From positions 4,278,001 to 4,342,000 of the forward strand of contig JANFOG010000002.1 in NCBI GenBank assembly GCA_024336345.1: 64,000 nucleotides of DNA, given 5' to 3'. The notes under the pieces were generated by a model that worked only from the letters and a program-made list of their open reading frames with translations, searched no databases and had not been told where the DNA came from. This document shows, one piece after another, positions 32,041-42,268 of the stretch. Numbering within the stretch: position 1 is the first letter of the stretch; every line of letters begins with the position of its first letter. The translations under genes were made by a program, and so were the position numbers. Origin of the DNA: Mariannaea sp. PMI_226 (taxonomy: Eukaryota > Ascomycota > Sordariomycetes > Hypocreales > Nectriaceae).

Positions 32041-34062
32041 ATGGCCGTCTCGACAGCTACCGTCATGAGGACTATCACCTCAGTAACAACTATTGCTACG
32101 ACAGTTACTGCTCCTGTGACGACGATAACAACAAGCTTTATTCCGCCACCAGTTACCATAACTCAGTCCGTAATTCAAGTGCCTGTCACCCGCCAGCCCC
32201 AAAATGACCCAAGCTCTTCTGCCACAACTTCAAGCTTGATCTCGTCTCTCCTCATTCAGTCTTCCTCAACCTTGACTCCGACTATTTCCTCGCCAGCATC
32301 CGCAGCTACCTCCGCCGCCTCGGATCCGGCTTCAGACGCTCCAGTGTTCGACAAACAGCCCACTACCACTTCCTCAGTCCCAACCAAGGTTCCCACGAGT
32401 TCAATTAAACAACCTGCTTCCACTTCCACTGTTTTAGCGCCAACCTCGCCGATCTTTAACGAGAGTCCAATCTCCTCTGCTACGTCACCAGTGAAGACAA
32501 AGGCCTCTCACCCAATTGAACAGCCACTTCAGACCCAGGAAGATGGCAAGAACTCACAACCTTCGTCTATTCCAGTTTCGCAAGACACTTCTCTACACAC
32601 TACCTTACTACCAAGTGGACAAACAACTCAAGATAGCTCACCGGTGACTACTGGAAAGCCCTTTTCGCAGTCTATCGAAAAGGCTGTGTTCCAGCCAGCA
32701 CCAACCAGCACCGCTGGAGTTGCTTCTGTCAACACCTCTCCTAACCTTGACTCGCCCTTAACCTCCTCAGCACTTACGACAACGCTACCGTTTAGTTCGA
32801 TCTCAATACCTACTTCCGCAACCGATTTGACAAAGCCCTCTGAACCCTTGACAACAGAGAAGGGTAACTTAGAGATTACAACCCAGCGATCGAGCTTCAT
32901 TACTTCCACTTTAACGACAATCGCACTCGATCCTGCTGCGGCCAGTGACACATCTAGCCCTTCAGAAACGGCAGTTGGTGCTGTCGGATCGAGTCCTAGC
33001 GACAAGCCCTCAACACCGGTGATTGTGGGAAGTGTTGTTGGAAGTCTGGCAGCGCTGTCAGCCATCATTTTCCTGTACTTTGTTTTACGAAGGCGGATGG
33101 CCAAGAGCCGTCACAGTACGCTCTTGACTCCTTTGTCAGTTCCTCGTGGTACTTCTGGCAATGGTGCCAGAAGTGAAAAGAGAAAGCAATATGAGATTGA
33201 CGCGGCATCATTGGGGCCCACACCACGCTCAGCTAAACTGGCAGCTGCTCTGGCATTCTATCCTAAACAGTTCGGCAAGAAGCTGAGGCCAAATCAGACA
33301 GCCACAACCGATGACCAAAGCGCCGTTGTGAACATGAATCGAGGGAACTCGCAGTTCATGGAACCTGCTAGATCCCACAGTCGACACGAGTCTGTTAATA
33401 GAACAACTGGCAACCGGATGCAGGGCTGGTGGTCACGAGTGTTCCAAGAATCCGATGATCTGATGGCGCTGGATATGGCAGAGAGGGCGAACCACCCAGT
33501 CCCGACCTACCTGCCTAAAATGAATGCTGAGCCAGGGGTCGCCCGTGAAAGCCAGGCACGACGCATGAGCCGACCGCATAGCATTGACAGCTGGACTTCT
33601 AGGGCTAGCAGCCAAGATCCCTTCTCAGACGCAAATGCGGCAAGTGGCGGGGCAGCAAAATCGAAGTATCAGCTGGTGAATCCATTCGCAGATTCAGCCT
33701 CTGTTACACTTCCCAGTGCTGCTCAGTTGGCAGCTGTCTCAGTCGGGGATGTTCAGGGCGTCCAGCGATCGGGGAGCCAGGCTCTGGGCTATAACCCTCG
33801 CCATCAACCAAGACGCGAGAGTTTCGATTCGGCATCTTTGTATCGTAACTCGGCCGACATGAACGACTCGTTTGAGACGCGGCGTAACAAAGTCCACTCG
33901 AATCCGTTCGATCTTGAGATTAACAATCAACAACCCCCAATGGCACCGGGCATGCGCCCTCCACGCCGTGAGGTGACTAGCTCTGTCTACGATGAGCCTC
34001 GGCCCGACAGCGAAGGCTATGGAGGCTTGGTTGAGGGCCCAAGAGTTGGCCAAGCGATATAA
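32041..34062 (+). CDS. Ser/Thr-rich single-pass membrane protein (673 aa), Mid2/WSC-sensor-like layout
   Basis: Single exon. Residues 1 to about 320 are extremely Ser/Thr/Pro-rich, a likely heavily O-glycosylated stalk. One clear membrane segment at about 326-347 (PVIVGSVVGSLAALSAIIFL) is followed by the basic stop-transfer RRRMAKSR. The cytosolic tail (about 348-673) carries polar, Arg/Ser-rich segments with repeated NPFADSAS, SNPFDLE and QDPFSD motifs, and ends GLVEGPRVGQAI. The layout resembles fungal wall-stress sensors and related S/T-rich membrane proteins. No WSC cysteine domain is present, and the N-terminus (MAVSTATVMRTITSVTTIAT) is not a good signal peptide, so topology may depend on the single membrane span or on a missed upstream exon. 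The NPF-type motifs may bind EH-domain endocytic proteins (inference). No precise family assigned. Confidence 0.75.
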   Translation: MAVSTATVMRTITSVTTIATTVTAPVTTITTSFIPPPVTITQSVIQVPVTRQPQNDPSSSATTSSLISSLLIQSSSTLTPTISSPASAATSAASDPASDAPVFDKQPTTTSSVPTKVPTSSIKQPASTSTVLAPTSPIFNESPISSATSPVKTKASHPIEQPLQTQEDGKNSQPSSIPVSQDTSLHTTLLPSGQTTQDSSPVTTGKPFSQSIEKAVFQPAPTSTAGVASVNTSPNLDSPLTSSALTTTLPFSSISIPTSATDLTKPSEPLTTEKGNLEITTQRSSFITSTLTTIALDPAAASDTSSPSETAVGAVGSSPSDKPSTPVIVGSVVGSLAALSAIIFLYFVLRRRMAKSRHSTLLTPLSVPRGTSGNGARSEKRKQYEIDAASLGPTPRSAKLAAALAFYPKQFGKKLRPNQTATTDDQSAVVNMNRGNSQFMEPARSHSRHESVNRTTGNRMQGWWSRVFQESDDLMALDMAERANHPVPTYLPKMNAEPGVARESQARRMSRPHSIDSWTSRASSQDPFSDANAASGGAAKSKYQLVNPFADSASVTLPSAAQLAAVSVGDVQGVQRSGSQALGYNPRHQPRRESFDSASLYRNSADMNDSFETRRNKVHSNPFDLEINNQQPPMAPGMRPPRREVTSSVYDEPRPDSEGYGGLVEGPRVGQAI

Positions 34063-35276
34063 ATCTAAACTGGAATTAACATCTGCGGTGATATTTTGAG
34101 CGGGGAGAGCATAGGTACATACCTGGGAAAGGAAGGGTGGGCTAGGAGGAGCCCATTAACTGACTACATAAGTGCGGACATCCAAGATGGGGCGAGGAAC
34201 AACATCATTATGGCGTTAATTGGTATTGCAATCTTTGAAAGATATCCCAAGAGTTGATGAGTGGACTTGAAGGAGAGACATGACATGGAAATGCATCTGG
34301 AATTTACACCAAAAAGGACTTGCAATGACTTTTGCCTCTTGGAAAGAGGCGTCCAGGGGGAAACCTAGACACTGGCATTCGTTTATGAAACAGCTTGACC
34401 GCTGAGGAGGAAGAAAGGCCTCTACTCTATATACTGCATCACTTTCCTTGACCCTAAATATACAGAATATTTTTCATTGGCGGTTTCAGTTCTTACGCGT
34501 GGGCAATGTATCACTACCACTATTGTCTTAGATCTTGTGGTGAGACTCTGTCCGGACAAGCAGATTTGTTTATGGTGGTGTTGGAAGAACTTGCCAGCCA
34601 CCAACCAAGCAGACCACTTCCCGAGAGAAGTTTGTGCTCCAATGTCGGACCACATACGCAATGTTCAGAACGAGACTGAGCTAAAAGCACCTAGATGAAA
34701 GGCAGTGGCTTTTTTATTAAGAGCTATATTGTAATATAAAATTCCAAATAGAATAGTATTTGACTGATAACCTCCGTAATTTGAGGAATGAGCTTGAGCT
34801 TTCAAGAATTGGATGAATATTCACACATAACTGATGCATAAATTTCATAATCGTCAGTTGTTGGTCAAGCTAGCTCGCTTAGTCACGCTGCACAAAAGAG
34901 CCGCGCCCCCCAAAAATCCAAGTAAACCCACACCAGAGCCCAGATCGGCCAACCCGCCAAATAGTTTTTCCGTATCCACCTTCAACCCGCCAATCAAAGC
35001 TTACAGAAGCTCTCCCAGAAACCATCTCCAGCGAAAGACCATTCCGAAAATTTCACAGGAAAAAAAAAGTTCGAACCAATCGAAGGTCACCTCTTCTGGG
35101 AACAAACCATCCAAAATCTCTTTGCGCGCAAACGCCCCTTTGTCAAGAGCAATTGAGGCCCCCGACAAGCAATCGTTGCGAATTCGACATCGAAGCTAAA
35201 CCCCGACATTTACGGCGAAAGAATCCTTTAATATCATACAAGGAAAAAGGGCGCAATCTCTTTTACAGCAAACACA
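34063..35276. other. Intergenic spacer upstream of GAR1
   Basis: 3' region of the membrane protein gene and promoter/leader of GAR1. TA-rich around 34705-34800, A-rich leader near the GAR1 start. No gene seen. Confidence 0.6.
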
Positions 35277-36269
35277 ATGTCTTTCCGAGGCGGCTCGCGT
35301 GGCCGTGGTGGCTCTGGTTTCGGCGGTCGAGGTGGTGGTAGGTTCACCCTCTATTACCCTGCTTTTTCTTCAGTATTCTTCCTGCTGCTCTGTCTTTCTC
35401 TCTTTCGTTTTCTTGCTCCTCTGGCGAATTGGACTTGGTCTTGGAAGACGTGAGAAAGAGGGCAGAGGAGAGAGATCTACACACATGGAGAGTGTCGTGC
35501 TCATCTCGAACGATTTGACGAGAAAAGTCGGCATTTGATGTGCCCTATCTTGCTCAGACGAGATCTTTCACTAAGGAACTTGTTTTACTGATTCCATGTT
35601 TTCAATGATTTAGGCCGTGGAGGTTTCCAGCAGCGAGACATGGGCCCTCCTGCTCAGATCCTTGGTATGTCATTTTTTTCCGTTCATAACCCAACTCTCG
35701 CCACACGCAAAACAAAAACTAACACAGCTCTTCCTAAAGAGATGGGCAAGTTCATGCACGCCTGCGAGGGTGAGATGGTCTGCGAGTCCATCAACCCCAA
35801 GATCCCCCACTTCAACGCCCAGATCTTCCTCGAGAACAAGACGGCTGTCGGCAAGGTCGACGAGGTCCTCGGCCCCATCAACCAGGTCTACTTCACCATC
35901 AAGCCTACCGAGGGCATCCAGGCCACCTCCTTCAAGGAGGGCGACAAGTTCTACATTGGCTCCGAGAAGCTCCTGCCCCTCGACAAGTTCCTCCCTAAGC
36001 CCAAGCCCCTGCCCGGTGCTCCCAAGCCCAAGCGTGCCGGCGGTCGCGGTGGCCCCCGTGGTGCTGGCCGTGGCGGACGTGGTGGCAGCTTCGGTGGTCG
36101 CGGTGGCGGCGGCGGTTTCTCCCGAGGCGGCGCTGGCGGACGAGGTGGACGCGGCGGCTTCGGTGGCCGTGGTGGTGGCCGTGGTGGCAGCGGTGGCGGC
36201 TTCTCTCGAGGCGGCGCTGGCGGCGGTGGTCGTGGACGTGGAGGCTTCAGCAGAGGTGGCCGATTCTAA
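35277..36269 (+). CDS. GAR1: H/ACA snoRNP protein Gar1 (217 aa)
   Basis: Subunit of H/ACA small nucleolar ribonucleoproteins that guide rRNA pseudouridylation in the nucleolus. Exons: 35277-35337, 35614-35664 and 35728-36269, total 654 nt in frame. An N-terminal Gly/Arg-rich stretch ([20 protein letters not shown]) leads into the conserved core, about 40-130: [20 protein letters not shown], then [20 protein letters not shown] and [13 protein letters not shown], then [20 protein letters not shown]. The C-terminal 75 residues are RGG repeats typical of the family. The gene opens with a 276-nt intron splitting the first RGG block, as is common for fungal ribosome-biogenesis genes. The second intron (63 nt) is stop-free and a multiple of three. 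Convergent with the transporter gene to the right. Confidence 0.96.
35665..35727 (+). other. Stop-free 63-nt intron of GAR1
   Basis: Donor GTATGT, acceptor CTAACACAG. Length 3 x 21 without an in-frame stop, so retention would add 21 residues just before the conserved [15 protein letters not shown] core. Confidence 0.8.
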
Positions 36270-36782
36270 ACTGACTCCTCTCAGAGCACACTGTGACAAA
36301 ACACGATAAATGAAAGGCAAAGAAAGATGAGAGAAAGAACAAAAAAAAGAATCACGGGACGAGGTCACAATGAAAGGGGAAGGGAGATACGACTACGCTT
36401 GTTCAAAGAAATCTTGGGGGATCCTTTTATTTTCCTGGCGTTTTTCCGGTGGTTTATGCTTTGGTCGTTTTCCTTTTTTTTTTCTGGTGCCCCTTCTCCC
36501 CCCCCTTCCGAGCTTATATATTACACTCTAGAGTACAAGTACGGGCATAAAGGGACTGTACAGTTGCCAAAGATGACAAGGATCGAGGATAGGGTGAAAA
36601 ACAAAATTTCATGAAAGACAGAAAAAAAGTGTTACCGTTTTCCACTGTTCATTAATTTTTCACTGATGGGCAAGACACTATTTTGACGTGAATGCTGACC
36701 AACAAAGATATTTGTGATCAACCTGGCGTCCTTTCTTTGGGGAGGGTAAACGATATGAAATCATTAATCTTGTTGTTCTATA
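36270..36782. other. Convergent 3' spacer
   Basis: Between GAR1 (+) and the transporter gene (-). Holds A- and T-rich tracts. No gene seen. Confidence 0.6.
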
Positions 36783-39161
36783 TCAGATAGTCTGCACACT
36801 CGGGAGATCTTGCTCCGTCCTATTCCCACGTCGAAGACAACACATCAGCAACAGAGCCAGAGCTAAGATGAGACTCAGCCCACTCAGACCGAGTCCAAGA
36901 TACTGGGCTGCTCGATAACCCTTGAGCGTGGTCCCTCCTCTGTTCAGGATATCCCTCTCTACCACGCCAGCGACCCCCAAGCTGATTGCGAGCGAGTATG
37001 CCGCAGAGGCCCCAGTAAGGCTACTGGCCAAGTCCTGATACCCCCCAGGCAAACTCCGACTAAGAACTCCAGTCGTTGCGGGGAAGGATAAGACCATCCC
37101 GACCGGCATGGTGAGAATACTCAGGAAGACGTTGCACCAATACGATTGCCCCACTGGAGCCGCCGTCACAAGAACGGAGCTGACGAGAACAGCCATCGCG
37201 GATACGACCAGCGCAAAATAAGGCGCCGTGTTCTTCTGCGTGACTTGGCTGTACAAAACGGCCGTCAACAAACCCATCGCAAGTAGCGGAACAAAGCCAG
37301 CGCTCATCTTCAAGGGGGTCCATCCTCGTAGCGCTTGCATAAACTGGATGAGATACCAAACCCAAATTCCGAAAGCAGCCCAGCTCGTAGCAGCGCAACC
37401 GAGAGTGATTACTGCAGGAGCATCTATTTGTTTGAATGGAACGAGAGGATGGCGTGCCCTCGTCTCCAGGTAGATGAAGATAGCAGTAAGGAGTACGCCA
37501 ACGCCGAGCAGCACGTAGGCTTCCGGATTTTTGAACGAAACAATTGTAACCTGGTTCCAACCGGCACAGAAGATCACCAGGCCGGCGAGGCCAACTAAAA
37601 AGTTGATTATATCAAGACGACACCAAATTCCACCTTCGAGGTCGTGTGTAATCGTGGCCTGGGGTGGTAGAATGAGCACGCTCGTTGCCGCGAGAGCCAC
37701 ACACACAGCACAAAGACTGTAGTATGCCCATGCCCACCAATGAAGGTAAGCAAAGAGGCTCGCCATTGCCGAGCCAACAACAAATCCCAACGGGGTTGAC
37801 GCATCGAATAAGGCCATGACAATCGCCTTGTGTTTCCCGGGAGGGTATGCACGCTGCAGTAGAACTTGGCCATTGGGTATCAGTAGCGCAGGGCCAATTC
37901 CTTGAAACCCTCGACATAAACAGAAGCAGGCCGTGCTGATTCCACCTCCACCCGATACCTTGAAATAAGAACTCAACCCCGCGAGTAAACTCCAAAAGCC
38001 CAGCCAGATATATCCTATAATGAAGATGTTCTTCTGCCCGAAAATACGACCCAGACGATGTCCGAACAAAATACAGGCCCCTGTTCCCAAAACATAAGCA
38101 GATGTGTACCAAACTTGGTGCCCTGACGTCCTTTCCCTCTGAGGGAAGGACACTGAAAGCTCCCGCACAGCTATGAGTGCTTGAGTAAATCCCGCCCAGG
38201 TCAGCACCTGGGCCATGCAGATGAGAAAGACGAAGGCGACCTGGTTAGAAAAGGAGTAGTTGAACCTGACGGTTTTAGCTTCTGGAGCTGATGGCTTTCT
38301 GCGAACATTTTGAGAAAGAAGAGACTGGCCCTCAGAGCCCGAGCGAACGTGAGCAGTAGCACTGGCATCCCGTACATGGTAGACCACTTCTGGTCTCAGA
38401 GCTACATACTCATGAGTATCTGTCCCACAAGGACCGAAATGTCTTGATGTTTCAACCAGGCCGCCTTCATAGAGTGGAACTTCTGGATAATGCGCGTCAC
38501 TTTTTGGATTGGGTTTCGAAAGTGGTGCTGAATTAGTGAACGTCTCCGGCAGTGTAGGTTTCACAGGGGCACTCTGATCTTCTCCGTGATTGTGCATTAG
38601 GTCATGTCCACCATGTTCCCTATCGGTGCTGCTGATCGGAGCAGTATACCGAGACGTCAGCGTATCGGGTGTATCTAACCGAGGAGGAAGGCGAGGAGTC
38701 GCCAGACGAATTAAGTCATTCGGGATAGTAAAATTTTGTTGAACAGGCTGTATATCTTGTTCTTGTTCCTGTTCTTGTTCCTGCTCTAGTTCATATTCAG
38801 GTTGAGGTTCAGGGTCAGATTCAAGCTCAGGTTGAAGAAGGCTTGATATTGGGGAGAGAACTTCGTCATCCGTGTAAACTGGGCGGTACTCTGGGCTACT
38901 CGACCAGGACATATTCGTTGCGAAGCTTGGATGTCTTGCCGGTCCATAGGTTACCATTTTCCGGGAAGATGTACTGTTGCCGGACGAGCTACGCGATTGG
39001 ACGTAGGCTTGGGAGGGAGGAGTGGGCACAACAGGTCGTTGTTGTCGAAAACGAGAGAGGTATGCCTCAGTATCCGCGATCATATTGTCGACAACATTTT
39101 GAATAGCTGTATTGTAGCTGGACGTTGGATTTAGCGGATCATATTGTTCGGAATACGCCAT
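36783..39161 (-). CDS. Major facilitator superfamily transporter, 14-TM DHA2 type (792 aa)
   Basis: Probable proton-coupled drug or small-molecule exporter of the plasma membrane. Single exon. The ATG at 39161 (MAYSEQYDPLNP) is preferred over the in-frame ATG at 39206 because the latter adds only 15 residues that look like leader. Residues 1 to about 305 are a polar, Pro/Ser-rich cytosolic extension with a Glu-Gln repeat near 124-135. Fourteen hydrophobic segments follow. The motif-A loop reads GHRLGRIFGQKNIF, and the antiporter-type motif C is near LFDASTPLGFVVGSAMASLF. This fits the Atr1/aminotriazole-resistance branch of DHA2 pumps, but the substrate cannot be read from sequence. The N-terminal extension is far longer than usual for the family. 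A TTTAAAAG TATA-like sequence lies about 125 bp upstream. Confidence 0.88.
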   Translation of the reverse strand: MAYSEQYDPLNPTSSYNTAIQNVVDNMIADTEAYLSRFRQQRPVVPTPPSQAYVQSRSSSGNSTSSRKMVTYGPARHPSFATNMSWSSSPEYRPVYTDDEVLSPISSLLQPELESDPEPQPEYELEQEQEQEQEQDIQPVQQNFTIPNDLIRLATPRLPPRLDTPDTLTSRYTAPISSTDREHGGHDLMHNHGEDQSAPVKPTLPETFTNSAPLSKPNPKSDAHYPEVPLYEGGLVETSRHFGPCGTDTHEYVALRPEVVYHVRDASATAHVRSGSEGQSLLSQNVRRKPSAPEAKTVRFNYSFSNQVAFVFLICMAQVLTWAGFTQALIAVRELSVSFPQRERTSGHQVWYTSAYVLGTGACILFGHRLGRIFGQKNIFIIGYIWLGFWSLLAGLSSYFKVSGGGGISTACFCLCRGFQGIGPALLIPNGQVLLQRAYPPGKHKAIVMALFDASTPLGFVVGSAMASLFAYLHWWAWAYYSLCAVCVALAATSVLILPPQATITHDLEGGIWCRLDIINFLVGLAGLVIFCAGWNQVTIVSFKNPEAYVLLGVGVLLTAIFIYLETRARHPLVPFKQIDAPAVITLGCAATSWAAFGIWVWYLIQFMQALRGWTPLKMSAGFVPLLAMGLLTAVLYSQVTQKNTAPYFALVVSAMAVLVSSVLVTAAPVGQSYWCNVFLSILTMPVGMVLSFPATTGVLSRSLPGGYQDLASSLTGASAAYSLAISLGVAGVVERDILNRGGTTLKGYRAAQYLGLGLSGLSLILALALLLMCCLRRGNRTEQDLPSVQTI
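38756..38792. repeat. Hexanucleotide repeat encoding (Glu-Gln)n in the transporter N-terminus
   Basis: On the minus strand, GAGCAG/GAACAG/GAACAA units encode five to six Glu-Gln pairs. Likely length-variable between strains (inference). Confidence 0.8.
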
Positions 39162-42100
39162 AGCTGCAAAATAAAATTGCAACAAAAGGTCGGAGACACC
39201 TGGCACGGTCCCAGGCTCAGCAGAGTGCAGAGTAAGGAAGACGGAAGTACGCCAAGTGAACTAGCCGGTATGAAGCCAGGCTAGCTTTTAAAGGATTCAA
39301 AGCTGAGGTATTGACATGGCTTTCGTGAGCAACGACTTGGATAAGTGAGTTGGAAAGTGAACGAGGTGCTCGCGGTGAGGGACTGAATCAGACACAAAAT
39401 GGGAAACATGTGGAAGAGGACCAAAAGAAAAGGGAACGGAGCCAGGCACAGAACGAGAAACAAGAACGAGGCTGCGAGCTAAAGTAACGATTGCTTGACA
39501 CCTAGGGCAAAGTGGGAGAAGGCATAGTCTCTCTATTGCACAGAGCAATCAATTGTATGGTCAGCTAGTGTTAGGCGACAGGGTGGGTGTGGATGGTGTT
39601 GGCTCCATGAGACAAGAATAGACCTAGACTAGGCTGAGCAGCCCATGGTCACCCCCACCACATGCATGCAAGGCACCAAGTTACCCGCCGGGCTGAAGAA
39701 CAGTCACACTTTAGGACTACCGGCAGAGCAGAAGAAGCGTGGAAAGAAGCAAGAGAGAGCGGAGGAACCCGAAGGGCCTGGAGACCGGGTTGTCAGCAAG
39801 AGTCGAGAATCGAGAGCATTCGCATTCGCCGGGAGCAAAGCGCAGCGATTTCAAGGTGGTGGTCAATGATGGAAGTGCCTTTGTGAAAGGCGACGGTAAG
39901 CCTGACAATACATTCAGTTGGCTCCAAGGCTTGTTGGTTGACAAGGACCTTTTCCACCATAACTGAGCCATGCTGTTGGTTCATAGAAGTATTACCGCAG
40001 TGGCGCGTGTGGGACACCAGTGAATGGGAGGGATCAAGGGATGTGAGCAGGGTGGCTTGCTATTGCAGTTCCCTGACAGAGAGTCATCTTGCACAGTGGT
40101 GAGCGATATAGAAAGAACCTTTTGCCGGAGGCAATGGAGGCGCAAAGAAGTTCAAAGAGGTGTAGCAAGGCGATGCCAAGGTGATGAGTCAAATGGGAAG
40201 TTCGGTATGATGAGATGGCGAGCGATGAGCGAGTCCACGAAGAGCAAGAGGAAGAATGTGTGTGCGTTGTGTGGTGGAGATCCGATCTGCGACTTACCGC
40301 AGGTTTGTGCAGGTAGTGGTCGCAGCTATCAACTGATTGGATTCTCAGCAGGACCAACCCCCCGCTATCGACAGTGGCTGCACTCTCTCTTCCTCTTTTT
40401 CTCGGCGGACTTCTGTTCTTATTTCGACGACCCCTTCAAAGAAGGGGTCCCCTGCCCTTCTTGATAGGTTTCGCCTCTGTGACCAGAAATTTCCCCTTCC
40501 GAATTATTTAATTCGAGAAGTAAATGAGTTCAGATATTGTACGTCCCAATGATTGATCCCCGAGTCTTCGGTTCGCGCTCTTCGTATGATTCATCATGGT
40601 GTTGCGGCCACTCTTGGAAGTTTGGGGGAACCTATCATGAGATACCTCTAGGTACCTACCTAAGTACCGAAGCTGCCTTACAGGAGCAGCACCGCCACCC
40701 CGTCCAAATCGCATCATCTTCCTAACATAGCCCCCCTCAGCACCCTCGACCTGTGCTTGTTCGGTTGCTGCTCCCGACCTAAATTTTGTTAAAGACCTTT
40801 TCATCCTTATACCCGCCGAGAACACCACAATATCTGCAGCCTGCTTGTGTTACCATTAGAGTGGTTTCGCTGCAGACAATCCTGTAACTTACAGCAGGTT
40901 TTGTGGCGGTTACCTTCCAAGCAGGACGCATTGATAAGAACATCGGATGACGTAGCTGGGTTTTTTGGGGTTATGCTCTAATACGGTCTCTACAACGAGC
41001 TGAACAAGTAACCAAGAAGTCAAGGTGAGGGGTATGTTGGTGATCTCTCAGTTTTTTTCCGCCCAGCTGAAATACCCATGGTGAGTGGAGGAACAGTTAA
41101 GCCACGGCTAGCAGACTCGGCAAAATGAGTGGAAATGGAGTCGCACTTATGAGTGCATATCTTCAACTTTTCTGTAAATTTCGCGCTCGATGAGATACCT
41201 TGACACTTGGCCAGGCCTGGCCAAACACCTTCTAAGTAAGTCTGTTTTCCAAACCCCCGAATGGCTAGCCTCGTTGTTTTCAATTCCTCGTGGCCAAGCT
41301 GGGAGAAGAACTCCAGGGTCGCAAGTGGTAAGGCGTGGAGTGAAGACATGGGCCAGTATCATTGGACAAACACCGAGTTTTAAGATCCTCGGAGTAGGAT
41401 CTTTGTACCTCCGAGCTGAAAGAGAAAACCAAAAGGTCTAAGAAGATGGAGTGTGGCGTGACATTTGCTCACGTCACTATTCCCATTTCTCTCCCAACGC
41501 GATGACCCTTGGAGCTAAAGATTCCAGGAAAATGGGAGCGACGCATTTTGATTGGCCCCTGGCTCATTTAATGACCTGCAGTATAACGCGAAAATTCGCG
41601 TTGCACGCATCCACTTCACTCCTCTCCCGGCGCGTAAATTTGACCTCAGACGCGTTCACCTTCGCTCCACTCTGCACCTCAGCTCGGTTCATGTCTTCTG
41701 TATGGAGTCTCAATGATTCGGAAGGACAGAAAAAAAAATATTTGTGCATACGAACGGGGTTCATCTATCGAATAATCAATCCGCGCAGTTCCATATTCAT
41801 CCATCCACTCATCCCAATCGTCTTTTTTTTTCTTCAGAGAATCCCTGAAACCCCACAGCCTGACTTGGCTGGTTTCCCGTTGCTCACTGAGCTAGTATAG
41901 TATTGATCTTCTGCCTCCATCTCGTCAATGGCACTCCTGTGCGTCCTCGCGTTGAAACAGAATATTCTTAATGCCAGAAAAGCTGGCCACACCGCCCATT
42001 GGGTGTTCCCCAAAGGTGGCCACTTGATGCCGAGTTGTCTAATCCAACGCCGTCGAAAACAAATAAGAAGAAAAAGAAAATTAAAGAAAACTGCCTGTAC

Positions 42101-42268
42101 CCCTTGTACACCTGGTGGATTGTAATACAGTAATCAATTAGCAAAGAAGCTTTCCGAAACAAAAGAAATGAAAAACAAAATAAAAAGCGTGCGTGCTGCA
42201 ATATGTGCTGTCATGGTATCATGTACTGTGGCCATTTCACTGGCCAGGGCGCTTCTCTGTAGGTGAAA
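39162..42268. other. 3.1-kb gene-free stretch with a cluster of ACGCG sites
   Basis: Transporter promoter on the left and Whi5-like 3' region on the right. TAGG words at 40648-40670. ACGCG sites at 41497-41655 are listed separately. The open frame at 41451-41900 (149 codons) and a 65-codon frame at 41928-42125 show no recognised family. Confidence 0.5.
41497..41655. promoter_or_regulatory. Cluster of MBF/MCB-like ACGCG sites
   Basis: ACGCG at 41497-41501; an inverted pair ACGCGAAAATTCGCGT at 41586-41601 (7-bp arms, AA spacer); GGCGCG at 41629-41634; and a perfect MCB, ACGCGT, at 41650-41655. A CCAAT-type ATTGG lies at about 41552. MCB/ACGCG elements drive G1/S genes through MBF in yeasts (established). 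No recognisable gene begins just downstream on either strand. Confidence 0.4.

Noticed and set aside
35684..36368. Long Ser/Ala/Thr frames opposite GAR1
   Set aside because: Reverse reading of the RGG repeats; GAR1 is clear on the + strand.
41451..42125. Frames of 149 and 65 codons downstream of the ACGCG cluster
   Set aside because: No recognisable family, signal peptide or splice pattern; kept only as a regulatory finding.
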